Of a stretch of 64,000 nucleotides of DNA, positions 9,136-17,243 are shown one piece after another (the first letter of the stretch is position 1; each line of letters starts with the position of its first letter). A program made the position numbers and the translations under genes. The stretch is taken from the NCBI GenBank assembly GCA_025454955.1, contig JALONL010000020.1:62001-126000 (forward strand). The letters are read 5' to 3'. The notes below the pieces were generated by a model. The model saw only the letters and a program-made list of their open reading frames with translations. It was not told the origin of the DNA and did no database searches. The DNA comes from Bacteroidia bacterium (GTDB lineage: Bacteria; Bacteroidota; Bacteroidia; Palsa-965).

Positions 9136-9359
9136 CTTTTTTGAGGTTTACAGGTGAAACATGAATTATTTGCCACTCCCAATTTACGAAAAAAAGAACG
9201 TCTTGTTGCACTCGGTTGCTTTAAAGGGTAAAATGAACTGATTTTCCACAAAATCGGCAGAAAAAAAATTTTTTTGCAAAATGCGTGTGGAATTTTGTGA
9301 ATTGCCTCCCTATTATACAGAAAGCAATCAAACAACAACTTAAAACACCACCTGCAAAT

Positions 9360-9569
9360 ATGACACAAGCCTCTCTCCGTCAGTTCTTTACAGTGAATAA
9401 AGCCGCAGTTCTCGGTTTCTTCTTTATTGCCGGAGTAGTGCTCGTTAGTATTCCTTCATGCAAATCAGGCCAAGGTTCGTGTGATGCCTATCAGGGAAGT
9501 ACACGCTCGCACAAAAAGAAGCGCGCCGAAGTTGTTCGCGAATTGCCCCAGAGCATTAAGCTCTCTTAG
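9360..9569 (+). CDS. Small lipoprotein-like peptide, 69 aa
   Basis: From ATG 9360 the product has a hydrophobic N-terminal segment (AAVLGFFFIAGVVLVSI) ending in PSCKSGQGSC, a lipobox-like Cys, followed by a short basic tail with HKKKRAEV. A longer frame from 9285 is rejected because it puts the hydrophobic segment in the middle of the protein. It is divergent from the sigma-factor operon and followed by a clear terminator at 9648-9679. Short lipoproteins with a basic tail are common in Bacteroidota; function unknown. Confidence 0.6.
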   Translation: MTQASLRQFFTVNKAAVLGFFFIAGVVLVSIPSCKSGQGSCDAYQGSTRSHKKKRAEVVRELPQSIKLS

Positions 9570-9647
9570 TACTGTATTCCCGAAGCGCGAGTTTTACGTA
9601 AACCGTTCTTCAATCTATACATGTGTTTCATGTGTTTGCCGCAAGCG

Positions 9648-9679
9648 GACCCTGCCTTCAGCAGGGTCTTCTTGTTTTT
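9648..9679 (+). terminator. Rho-independent terminator
   Basis: Perfect 8 bp stem GACCCTGC/GCAGGGTC with a five-base CTTCA loop, followed by TTCTTGTTTTT. It lies 79 bp after the small lipoprotein gene and is oriented to end its transcript. Confidence 0.85.
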
Positions 9680-9800
9680 AACAAGTTATCAGCATAAAAA
9701 ATAACGAGCCGATAATTGCCACAAAGACGCAATAGGGGCGCCGTTTTTTACGCGGAAATCAGGATAGATTAATGATAGTCAACAGCTTATATGCGTTGCC

Positions 9801-10805
9801 TTAAAGTCCCAGCGAAAAAGCGGTACCGAAATGAAAACCATCGGTGGGAAGCGTAAAGCCATAATTTCGGCCGGAGTACCGGTAAAAAATGGCCAGCACC
9901 GGACGGTCGTAGCGGCTAAGGCTTAGTCCGGTTGAACCTGAAAAAAGCCAGGGAAGACCAGATACGTACTTTGTTTCACCGCTGAGGATGAGTACAAGTG
10001 TGTAGCGGTTGTACCTGAGTCGCTGTTTAGAATTAGTATTCTTGGCTGTTTTACCGGGAATCGAAAATAAGGGAATCGAAATATCAACCCGGGGTTTGAA
10101 GAATGCGCGGTTTTTTTCGGGGCTGCCCAGCCAGACAGGATTCTGGCTGTAAAGCCGGGCATAAGTCTGCCCCTGCGTAAGAGCAAACGAATCGGCAAAA
10201 AGCACCTGTTCCAGCCCGTCGAAACTATTGTGCAGCCAGCCAGCCTGCAAAGCCATACCAGCCGAAAAGATCTGCCCGGTTCTACTGTATCCCCGTGTAA
10301 AAAAACTGCCCACAGTGGCAGCCAGCATGGAACTGTATCGCATTCGTTGAAGGGCATAGTTGGCTCCAGGTTCCGGAATTACAAAAAGATATTGTTGGGT
10401 AACCCCGCCAAACCGCGCATAAATTCCCCGCAACACATTGCTTTTGTTCGAATAGTTTGCTTTTGTGCGAAGCTGCGCAAAGGAAATCTGCGCATCGGCA
10501 CCGGGGCGGTAGTTAAGCCCGATAGCAGCCACGTTTTCATCGGATCGCAAGGCAAAATCATACTGCCGGTAGTAGCGGGTTACTTCTTCCAGATCATGCG
10601 CACCTTGTATATACTGCCTGAACACACTGTGCGTAAGCCCCAGCCGCAAATCGCTGCCGGCATAGTTCACGGCCGAGTAGGAGGTGTCATTGCCCCGTGT
10701 AATGGGCCTGAACAGTGCCGTTTCATCTTCCGGACCGGCGTAGGGAAATTGTGCATACACGGGCAAACAGCCCAGAAGAAATGCCGCAAGCAAAAATAAT
10801 CTCAT
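9801..10805 (-). CDS. Predicted outer-membrane beta-barrel protein
   Basis: 334 residues with a signal peptide (MRLFLLAAFLLGCLPVYAQ) and a mature part made of alternating amphipathic strands rich in Tyr, Arg and Gly (for example YSRTGQIFSAGMALQAGW and PVLAIFYRYSGRNYGF). It ends TAFSLGL, a hydrophobic C-terminal strand as expected for barrel assembly. No named family is recognised. Its ATG shares one base with the stop of the upstream lipoprotein gene (TGATG), so the two are coupled and may work together at the outer membrane. Confidence 0.7.
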   Translation of the reverse strand: MRLFLLAAFLLGCLPVYAQFPYAGPEDETALFRPITRGNDTSYSAVNYAGSDLRLGLTHSVFRQYIQGAHDLEEVTRYYRQYDFALRSDENVAAIGLNYRPGADAQISFAQLRTKANYSNKSNVLRGIYARFGGVTQQYLFVIPEPGANYALQRMRYSSMLAATVGSFFTRGYSRTGQIFSAGMALQAGWLHNSFDGLEQVLFADSFALTQGQTYARLYSQNPVWLGSPEKNRAFFKPRVDISIPLFSIPGKTAKNTNSKQRLRYNRYTLVLILSGETKYVSGLPWLFSGSTGLSLSRYDRPVLAIFYRYSGRNYGFTLPTDGFHFGTAFSLGL

Positions 10806-11293
10806 CAGGGCGTGGTGTTCGGGTCGGTGGTGCTGCTTTCGGGCGGAGTGAGGTTAAAGTCGCTGAAACTGAAACTGCGCTGAATCTGCTCCAGCATTTC
10901 GCTTATTTCCTGTTCCACAATCTGAGTTTTTCCATTTATGGTAATAAAACCCCTGAACAGCCCGCGCCCCGTATTTACCCGAAACAGCGTGCAAATGTCG
11001 TTTCCGCCGAGCGATGCTTTTATGCGGTGCGTTTTGCCCCAGGCCAGCAACTGCGGCGAACCGCCTTCCACCGCAAATGTGCAGTACTGGCAGTCGCCTT
11101 CGTATTTTACTTCTATGGTTTGCACGGGAGTCATATTGGTTTCGGCCGGGCAGGCGGCATCGGGTTTGAGCTTAGTGGTGTTTGAGGCCGAATCCGGAAC
11201 GGCAGAATCGGCCGGTTGTTTTTCCCTGTTGTTTCTGCCGCAGCCGGCAGCAAGCATTGCCGCGCAGGCAGCAAGGAGCAGGAGTTTTTTCAT
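10805..11293 (-). CDS. Lipoprotein with conserved-looking cysteines
   Basis: 162 residues: MKKLLLLAACAAMLAAGC is a lipoprotein signal with Cys18 as the acylation site. The mature part has a Ser/Pro-rich start, a central domain containing YEGDCQYCTFAVEGG and DICTLFRV, and a low-complexity PPESSTTDPNTTP tail. The DCQYC pair could bind metal or form a disulfide; neither is shown by the sequence. It is the first gene of a coupled pair with the beta-barrel protein. Confidence 0.7.
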   Translation of the reverse strand: MKKLLLLAACAAMLAAGCGRNNREKQPADSAVPDSASNTTKLKPDAACPAETNMTPVQTIEVKYEGDCQYCTFAVEGGSPQLLAWGKTHRIKASLGGNDICTLFRVNTGRGLFRGFITINGKTQIVEQEISEMLEQIQRSFSFSDFNLTPPESSTTDPNTTP

Positions 11294-11581
11294 CCGGTAA
11301 ATATAAGAGGCTGTGAGCGATTTTTCTTATCGCTGCTCATTACAAAAATACACCTCTGCATTTTTCAACCGGGTATCGAAATTTCCTTCATCGCGTTCTC
11401 CACTATATCCTGCGAAAAAAAAATCGCCAAAGAAAAAGAGGGAAACGCGAAAGATATTTTGAGATGATTTTAAAGTACCTTTCTGCCCTGTAACGCATAA
11501 TTAATGCTGATTTAAGCGGTTTCACGCTGTTTGCGGCAACACTTATGCCGATCTTTCTGTTATTACTAAAAACAAACAGAT

Positions 11582-12445
11582 ATGAAAATCCGCGCATTCA
11601 TTTTTTTGCTGGCCACAGTGATATGCGGAAACGCGTATGCTGTGCATAACGACACATTATACACCCGCATGTTTCCGGCGCAACGCTGGGCGCAGGTGCA
11701 GCGGGCCACGGTAAAAAACCTGCGTGTGGATACGCTCGACCGGGCCGCACTGGCACAATTAGGTTCGCTTACACAAATTGAAGCACTTTCGCTTACCGGC
11801 CACCACCTGCGCGAACTGCCCGAAACGGTATGCAGCCTGCGTACACTGCAACGGCTCGATCTTTCGCACAACCGGCTTACTACTTTGCCCGCCTGTTTTG
11901 CCTCGCTTACCGGGCTCGAAGAACTTTGGCTGGGCTACAATCCGCAGCTCGATCTGGGAAAGGTAATTGACGTGCTGGCACTGCTGCCCAATTTAAAGGC
12001 ATTGCACCTCGAAGCCGACAGTATTTCCACCGTGCCGCCCGCCATTGCCCGTTTGCGCAACCTGCAGGTGCTCGATCTTTCGGGCAATACGTTCACGCAG
12101 TTGCCTGCTGAATTCGGGCAGCTTGGGCAGTTAAATACGCTTTGGCTCAACAACGAGGCCGCCGGTTTCGATCTCGGTGCCAACATGGCGGCATTGCGTC
12201 CGCTGCAAAACCTGCGCGAACTGCATATCGAAGGCGATCACCTTACGCAGTTGCCGCCGGGCCTTATGCAGTTGCCTTCGCTCGAAAGGGTTTATGCGGG
12301 CAACAACCCGATATTGCGTATGCCGCCCCGCCGCAGCCTGCGACACAGCCACCTGCGCCTGCTCGATTTGCAAAACGCCCCGCTGCCTCCCGCCGAAATT
12401 CAGCGCGTGCAGCAAACCGCACCCGGACTGCGCATTCGTTTTTAG
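11582..12445 (+). CDS. Secreted leucine-rich repeat protein
   Basis: 287 residues with a signal peptide (MKIRAFIFLLATVICGNAYA) and about eight leucine-rich repeats of 22-24 residues from residue 65 on, with the LxxLxLxxNxLxxLP signature (TLQRLDLSHNRLTTLPACF, NLQVLDLSGNTFTQLPAEF, NLRELHIEGDHLTQLPPGL). There is no membrane anchor or T9SS tail, so it is predicted to be periplasmic or secreted. LRR proteins bind other proteins; the partner is unknown. The stop is convergent with the AraC-type gene 12 bp away. The 288 bp upstream hold nothing further that I could identify. Confidence 0.88.
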   Translation: MKIRAFIFLLATVICGNAYAVHNDTLYTRMFPAQRWAQVQRATVKNLRVDTLDRAALAQLGSLTQIEALSLTGHHLRELPETVCSLRTLQRLDLSHNRLTTLPACFASLTGLEELWLGYNPQLDLGKVIDVLALLPNLKALHLEADSISTVPPAIARLRNLQVLDLSGNTFTQLPAEFGQLGQLNTLWLNNEAAGFDLGANMAALRPLQNLRELHIEGDHLTQLPPGLMQLPSLERVYAGNNPILRMPPRRSLRHSHLRLLDLQNAPLPPAEIQRVQQTAPGLRIRF

Positions 12446-12457
12446 CGTCGGCCGCGT

Positions 12458-13273
12458 TTAGTTTGTGGCCTTTGCCTGTAGCCGTTTTGCGGCATACACG
12501 GCAGGTGTCTCGCCCGTGAGTTTTTTAAAGTCGCGTATGAAATGCGCCTGGTCGAAGTAGCCCAGCTTTTCGGCCAGCCCGATCCAGTCTGGTGCTGCCA
12601 CTGCCGTGTTTAATTCCTCCACCGCTTCGTGCAGGCGGTAGCGTTGTATCATCCACTTTGGCGATACGCCCACCCACACGCTGAACATGCGCTGCAACTG
12701 CCGTATGCTCAACTGCTCATCGGCGCATACCTGTTCTACGCGCACAATGTGGCGGTTGTGTAAAATGCTTTCGCAAATGCGTCGCACCAGTGCAAGTCGT
12801 TCGTCGGGTGCGGGTTTGCATTTTAGCAATGCGTTTTCGGCACAGCGCACAAGATCGTCATGGCTTTTCAGGCGCAGCATTTTTTCGCAAAGGGCATCGG
12901 CGTTTTCGAAAATCAAATTCAGCGGAAGAGTTTTCTGGCTGATGCGGCTCACCGGCATTTTCAGCCAGGGATAAAACGCACCCGGCAAAAACTTAATTCC
13001 AAACACACGTCCGCTGCCGGTAAGTGTGCGCGTAAAACGTCCGTTGCTTAGTCCGCGCACCACACAAGAGCCTGCATCAAACGTAATATGAATGCTGGGG
13101 TGCGGCAAAGTGGCCACCTGTTTTTCAAACGCGCCAAAATCCCATTCCACCACCCAGAAATGTTCCACCCATTCGCTCAGCTCGGCGCAGGGCAGATAGC
13201 GCCGGTGAAGCGTTTGCCCCACGGCATTGGCCGGATGCAAAATGCCCCGTGCGGGTTTGGGTTGCTGCTGCAT
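12458..13273 (-). CDS. AraC-family transcriptional regulator
   Basis: 271 residues. The N-terminal part (about 15-150) begins RRYLPCAELSEWVEHFWVVEWDF and is like the sensing domain seen in DUF6597-type regulators. The C-terminal 100 residues are a double helix-turn-helix: LSIRQLQRMFSVWVGVSPKWM, then LGYFDQAHFIRDFKKLTGETPAVY, the AraC signature. It is divergent from the SRPBCC gene, which is a plausible target. The signal sensed is unknown. Confidence 0.9.
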   Translation of the reverse strand: MQQQPKPARGILHPANAVGQTLHRRYLPCAELSEWVEHFWVVEWDFGAFEKQVATLPHPSIHITFDAGSCVVRGLSNGRFTRTLTGSGRVFGIKFLPGAFYPWLKMPVSRISQKTLPLNLIFENADALCEKMLRLKSHDDLVRCAENALLKCKPAPDERLALVRRICESILHNRHIVRVEQVCADEQLSIRQLQRMFSVWVGVSPKWMIQRYRLHEAVEELNTAVAAPDWIGLAEKLGYFDQAHFIRDFKKLTGETPAVYAAKRLQAKATN

Positions 13274-13324
13274 GAAGCTAAAGGTAATGACGCTTTTTTA
13301 CAATGAAAGAACCGGCAACCGGCT

Positions 13325-13332
13325 TAGCTTTG
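13325..13332 (+). promoter_or_regulatory. Bacteroidota -7 promoter element
   Basis: TAGCTTTG matches TAnnTTTG exactly and ends 27 bp before the preferred ATG of the SRPBCC gene. It lies inside the longer frame beginning at 13303, which supports the shorter start. The -33 box is not clear. Confidence 0.5.
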
Positions 13333-13359
13333 TACACCGCATCATTCATCCAAACCGCC

Positions 13360-13782
13360 ATGACACCTTTCATCACCCGCAATCAGTTTGTATTTCAAAC
13401 CACACCCGAAAAACTCTGGAAAGCACTTACCGATCCTGAAACTGTAAAACAATATTTTTTCGGGACAAACCTTATTACCACCTGGGAACCGGGCACACCC
13501 ATTCGTTTCACCGGCGAATGGGAGGGAAAAGCCTACGAAGACAAAGGCACCATATTAGCCTACGAACACAACCGCCTGCTGAAGTATGATTATTACAGCA
13601 GCTTTTCGCCGCTTCCCGATTTGCCGGAGAATTATATGATAATTACATACAGCGTAACACCACACGAACAAGGTGTGCAGCTTGAAATAACTCAGGAAAA
13701 CGCCCCCTCGCAGGAAGCCGCCGACCATTCGGCCGAAAACTGGACGGCACTGATGAACGAAGTGAAGAAAATTGTGGAGTAA
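13360..13782 (+). CDS. SRPBCC / AHSA1-type START-domain protein
   Basis: 140 residues from ATG 13360 (MTPFITRNQFVFQTTPEKLW). It has the order of the AHSA1 branch of the SRPBCC fold: TPEKLWKALTDPETVKQYF at the N-terminal helix, GTPIRFTGEWEG in the central strands, and a C-terminal helix AENWTALMNEVKKIV preceded by the usual NW. These proteins bind hydrophobic ligands in a helix-grip fold, and many occur with ArsR or AraC regulators. It is divergent from an AraC regulator and ends at a strong bidirectional terminator. Confidence 0.88.
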   Translation: MTPFITRNQFVFQTTPEKLWKALTDPETVKQYFFGTNLITTWEPGTPIRFTGEWEGKAYEDKGTILAYEHNRLLKYDYYSSFSPLPDLPENYMIITYSVTPHEQGVQLEITQENAPSQEAADHSAENWTALMNEVKKIVE

Positions 13783-13793
13783 CAGTCTCCAAT

Positions 13794-13833
13794 AAAAAAT
13801 CCGCCTCCGTTACATTGCGGAGGCGGATTTTTT
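13794..13833. terminator. Bidirectional terminator
   Basis: AAAAAATCCGCCTCCG pairs fully with CGGAGGCGGATTTTTT across an eight-base loop. It serves both the rightward SRPBCC gene and the leftward DUF1761-like gene. Confidence 0.92.
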
Positions 13834-13845
13834 GTGAATGACAAA

Positions 13846-14340
13846 TTACATAAACTGGCAAAGCACACCACCCATAAGCATGAGGCAGAGTGTCCAGAAA
13901 CCGGCGTGAATAAGTATATATCGCCAGCCTTTGCGCTCAAACAATGCAATCATGCCAATAACCGGAAGTGCAAAAAACAACCCGGCAATGGTGCCATGAA
14001 ACATACCGTGCTTAAACGTGCGGTAGTTGTAGGCATATTTCGTGTTAAGCAGTTCGAGAAAACGACCCAGCTCAGTGTTTTTGTCCAGCATATCGGGATC
14101 GCCCATAAAAATTGAGGGAACACTGGCCTGATGAATTACAAGAAACATGAGCACCATAGAAGCCATAATCGAAAACACATAGGTAAGTCCGAAAATTACA
14201 GCCATGTTGCCGCCTTTCATTTTCTCCTCGGTCATACCGCTGGCTTTCATCCAGGCCTTGCCGAAAAGAAAATTATTGTACCAGATGAAACCTATGACTA
14301 GCGGAATCAGCGAGGTGAGCAGAAGTACAGGAAAGTTCAT
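13846..14340 (-). CDS. DUF1761-like integral membrane protein
   Basis: 164 residues with four hydrophobic segments (about 4-22, 45-66, 108-128, 136-156). The opening LIPLVIGFIWYNNFLFGKAWM with a following MTEEKMKGGNM is typical of DUF1761 proteins of the inner membrane. The start MNFPV at 14340 is chosen over 14370 because a consensus -7 box lies at 14364-14371. Function unknown. Confidence 0.8.
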   Translation of the reverse strand: MNFPVLLLTSLIPLVIGFIWYNNFLFGKAWMKASGMTEEKMKGGNMAVIFGLTYVFSIMASMVLMFLVIHQASVPSIFMGDPDMLDKNTELGRFLELLNTKYAYNYRTFKHGMFHGTIAGLFFALPVIGMIALFERKGWRYILIHAGFWTLCLMLMGGVLCQFM

Positions 14341-14363
14341 TGTGAAGAGAGTTTGGTTTGCTG

Positions 14364-14371
14364 CAAACATA
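14364..14371 (-). promoter_or_regulatory. -7 promoter element for the DUF1761-like gene
   Basis: On the minus strand TATGTTTG matches TAnnTTTG and lies 23 bp upstream of the ATG at 14340. Its upstream part overlaps the T-run of the preceding operon's terminator. Confidence 0.5.
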
Positions 14372-14375
14372 AAGC

Positions 14376-14421
14376 AAAAAAACTCAAAAGCCGAACTGTG
14401 ACGTGACAGACGGCTTTTGAG
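14376..14421 (-). terminator. Terminator of the outer-membrane operon
   Basis: Minus strand: CTCAAAAGCCG pairs with CGGCTTTTGAG (11 bp) around a 17-base loop and is followed by seven T. It lies 24 bp after the last gene of the 14445-16465 operon. Confidence 0.88.
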
Positions 14422-14444
14422 CTGAGCATACCAACTATTTTGAA

Positions 14445-14951
14445 TTACAGATGTGTGCCGCGTTTCAGTTTCCAGATTTCCTGATACACCGGATGCGCCG
14501 TGCGCGGATGTGTACGAATAAACTGGATTTCCATTTTGTTGCGGCGCAGTTTTAGCACGGTGAAACTAACGATAAGCGATGTAAAGCCGGTGGATGGATC
14601 CTGCAGGCTCAGGTTGAAATTTTTTGCCCCATTGCTTACTCCCCAAATGTTGCAATCAAGAAATAAATCACCTATTTCGCTGCGGCTGAAAACAGCAGAA
14701 TCGTAACTCACGCTGTAAGTGCCTTCATACAGAAAATCGTCGTTGTGTGAGAGCATAAGTACGCCACCTTCGCGGAGTGTTTCGTTGCCTGTGGCATTGC
14801 CTGCAGAGTCGAAATAGTTCAGTTCAATCTCATCAATAATCCACGAACCTCCGGCTTTCATCATTTCATTATCGGGTGTGCTTTTGAAACAACTGCTTAA
14901 ACCGGTGAGCAGTATTATACAAAGCAGGGAGACAAACAGGGGCTTATTCAT
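14445..14951 (-). CDS. Lipocalin-like small lipoprotein
   Basis: 168 residues from ATG 14951 (MNKPLFVSLLCIILLTGLSSC, a lipoprotein signal). The mature domain has an early GGSWIIDEIEL strand, GVLMLSHNDDFLYEGTYSVS and a C-terminal YQEIWKLKR, the general pattern of small lipocalin-like Bacteroidota lipoproteins. The ATG overlaps the last eight bases of the upstream beta-barrel gene, so the genes are coupled. Ligand unknown. Confidence 0.7.
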   Translation of the reverse strand: MNKPLFVSLLCIILLTGLSSCFKSTPDNEMMKAGGSWIIDEIELNYFDSAGNATGNETLREGGVLMLSHNDDFLYEGTYSVSYDSAVFSRSEIGDLFLDCNIWGVSNGAKNFNLSLQDPSTGFTSLIVSFTVLKLRRNKMEIQFIRTHPRTAHPVYQEIWKLKRGTHL

Positions 14952-15714
14952 TTTCGCCATAGAGTAAAAAAGTGAGACCAAAGGAAAGACGCATGTTGCG
15001 ATAGTTTTGCACCAGCGGTTCAAGCAACACCGGATTGCTGCTGCCTATGGTTCCCGGATCAAGCGGGAAATCATAATCTTCGGTGCTGTTTGTGCGTTCT
15101 GTGAAGCCAAATTCGATGCGCGGCTTTTTTGTAACAGGGAACAGAAAATCGGCAAAATAAAGTATTCTGCCACCGTTTAACGAACGCTGTACACGCGCAC
15201 CTACCACAAATTCGGCCCGCCACGACCAGAATACGCCATTGAGTAAACGTTCGCTTCCCCAGCTTTCAATACCATTATTGTATTTCGTAAACGAACGTAA
15301 CTGCATGGCGTTAACAGCCATTCCGAAATAAGGCGCAATGGTGTTTTTGATCCAGCCACCGGCAAGCACATCAAAATTCCAGCTTCTGAAAAAAATCCGG
15401 CGTCGGGATTCTTCCAGCTCTGCCATTGAAGTTAATGTGCGTGAAGTGCCAATATTAATGGCTGTGTACATGGCGGCCACATCAACTCCCAATTGTGCAT
15501 TCAGGCCATAGCCCATGGGGCGGTATTTCATTTCTTTTTTCAAACTGCCGGCATTGGCGGCGTTATAGTTTGCCGCAAAAGTATTCATGCCTTCAAATTG
15601 AAGCCGTGTAACCATCACACCGCCACTCAGCCTTACCCTCACCAGGCTTTGTGCGTTTGCATTGCACAAACCGAGCAATTGCAACCCAAAGAGTGTAATA
15701 AATAGCTTTTTCAT
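14944..15714 (-). CDS. Predicted outer-membrane beta-barrel protein
   Basis: 256 residues from MKKLFITLFGLQLLGLCNANAQS (signal peptide). The mature sequence has alternating strands (VRVRLSGGVMVTRLQ, LSFGLTFLLYGENE at the end), consistent with a small outer-membrane barrel. A longer frame to 15795 is rejected because it places the signal peptide internally and runs into the neighbouring gene. It is the middle gene of a three-gene leftward operon and shares the barrel style of the first gene without obvious identity. Confidence 0.7.
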   Translation of the reverse strand: MKKLFITLFGLQLLGLCNANAQSLVRVRLSGGVMVTRLQFEGMNTFAANYNAANAGSLKKEMKYRPMGYGLNAQLGVDVAAMYTAINIGTSRTLTSMAELEESRRRIFFRSWNFDVLAGGWIKNTIAPYFGMAVNAMQLRSFTKYNNGIESWGSERLLNGVFWSWRAEFVVGARVQRSLNGGRILYFADFLFPVTKKPRIEFGFTERTNSTEDYDFPLDPGTIGSSNPVLLEPLVQNYRNMRLSFGLTFLLYGENE

Positions 15715-15727
15715 AGTATGCAGGAAA

Positions 15728-16465
15728 TTAGTTTTTACCGTATGTGAGATATAGTCCGATACTGAAATTGCTGTGATCGAAAACATGGTTTTCATAGGGC
15801 TGCCGTTTTATTTCTTCGAATCCCTGAATGCCAAACTGAAATTGGGGAACAAGCATGAAGGCCATATTATTGAAAGACACTAATTGAATAAAACTGCCGA
15901 AGTTGAAACGGGCCGTGAGTGAACGGTCACCACCTTCGGCACCCAGTTTTTGTTTTTTTAAATCGTACTGATCGTTTTTGAAAGAATAAAGAATTCTGAA
16001 AAGCCCCAGATCTGTTCCAATAAACGGTCTGAATTTCCCGGTATTCACTACCACATTAAATGTAATTCCTCCGTTTTTCGATTTGAGCGAAAATGTTTCT
16101 TCCACGCCTGTGGCAATATTTGTGCGCTTGCCGGAAGAACGCTGAGAGAACTGAAAGAAACCCAGCTGAATGCCAAGTTTGTCGCTGCCGATGGCAGCAA
16201 AGCCAAAATTTATTCCGTGCGGGATATTGCCCCACTCCAGGTTGTTGTCGATTGTATATAATCCTGAAGCCGCATCAAACAAAATGATGTTTCCCGCGGT
16301 TCTGAATTTCCACCCGGCATTAAATTTGGCCGCATACACCTGTGGCGGAATTTCAGGTGCGCGATACATGCCGGCTCTGTAGCCAATGTATATCTGCGCC
16401 TGTACAGGCGCAAATGCACTGCAGCATAACAACATTGCCAGCCAGAAACGTAATACGTTATTCAT
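15728..16465 (-). CDS. Predicted outer-membrane beta-barrel protein
   Basis: 245 residues, with a signal peptide (MNNVLRFWLAMLLCCSAFAPVQAQ) and repeated amphipathic strands (GINFGFAAIGSDKLGIQLGFFQFS, FSIGLYLTYGKN at the end). It heads an operon of two barrel proteins and one lipoprotein (spacings 13 bp and an 8 bp overlap). A good promoter lies at 16493-16521. The combination suggests a small outer-membrane complex; the cargo is unknown. Confidence 0.72.
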   Translation of the reverse strand: MNNVLRFWLAMLLCCSAFAPVQAQIYIGYRAGMYRAPEIPPQVYAAKFNAGWKFRTAGNIILFDAASGLYTIDNNLEWGNIPHGINFGFAAIGSDKLGIQLGFFQFSQRSSGKRTNIATGVEETFSLKSKNGGITFNVVVNTGKFRPFIGTDLGLFRILYSFKNDQYDLKKQKLGAEGGDRSLTARFNFGSFIQLVSFNNMAFMLVPQFQFGIQGFEEIKRQPYENHVFDHSNFSIGLYLTYGKN

Positions 16466-16492
16466 GATTCGGGATTGTTAATCGGTGTGCTG

Positions 16493-16521
16493 CAAATGTA
16501 TTCTTTGACACCAATGCCCAA
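16493..16521 (-). promoter_or_regulatory. Promoter of the outer-membrane operon
   Basis: Minus strand: TTG (16519-16521), 18 bp, then TACATTTG (16493-16500), 28 bp before the ATG at 16465. Both boxes match the Bacteroidota -33/-7 pattern. Confidence 0.65.
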
Positions 16522-16589
16522 CCCCCGAAGCAATAAGGGACTATATAGGGATTAATACCTATTTCGCAGTGAAACGGCTGTTTCCTTGC

Positions 16590-17243
16590 TTATTCCATAC
16601 CGTTGCGTATGGCAAACTTCACCAGCCCGATGGTGGTTTTGCAACCGGTTTTGGCCAGGATATTCTGCCGGTGATTATCCACAGTTTTTTTGCTCAGAAA
16701 AAGTTTCCGGGCAATTTCTTCGCTGGTATGTTCTTTTACAATAAGCGAAAGCACTTCGCGCTCGCGTGTGGTGAGTATGGAAAGCGCGTCCTGATGCGCT
16801 TTCTCGCGCTGATACTGATTATAAATAATGGGAATAATATCCTGCGCAAAATAAGTACCGCCATCGGTAATGCGGTGCAGGGCCTGAATAAACTCGTCTT
16901 TGCCCGCGCTTTTCAGCAGGTAGCCGTCGGCTTCGGCAGAGAGGGCTTCTTTTACCACCGAAACACCGCTGTACATCGAAAGCACCAGCACTTTTATTTC
17001 GGGATATTGCTGCTTGATGTGGCGGCAAAGTTCAATACCAGTCATGTGCGACATGCTTACGTCGGTAATGACCAGCTGAAATTTTTCCGGATCCGATTGA
17101 ATCAGGCTTAATGCCTCCTGCCCGTTGTTTGCTTCGCCCGAAATCACATAGCGTGTTTCGTTTTGAAACATGCTTTTCAGGCCGTCAATTACCAGTTGGT
17201 GATCGTCGGCAAGCAGGATGTGTGTATTGATTTCGATGGTCAT
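16590..17243 (-). CDS. NarL/FixJ-family response regulator
   Basis: 217 residues. The receiver domain has ADD at 12-14, the phospho-acceptor Asp61 in VITDVSM, and the conserved Lys111 in YLLKSAG. The C-terminal LuxR-type helix-turn-helix is LTTREREVLSLIVKEHTSEEIARKLFLSKKTVDNHRQNI. The start overlaps the histidine-kinase stop by four bases, so the kinase directly upstream is its partner. Targets are not evident here. Confidence 0.95.
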   Translation of the reverse strand: MTIEINTHILLADDHQLVIDGLKSMFQNETRYVISGEANNGQEALSLIQSDPEKFQLVITDVSMSHMTGIELCRHIKQQYPEIKVLVLSMYSGVSVVKEALSAEADGYLLKSAGKDEFIQALHRITDGGTYFAQDIIPIIYNQYQREKAHQDALSILTTREREVLSLIVKEHTSEEIARKLFLSKKTVDNHRQNILAKTGCKTTIGLVKFAIRNGME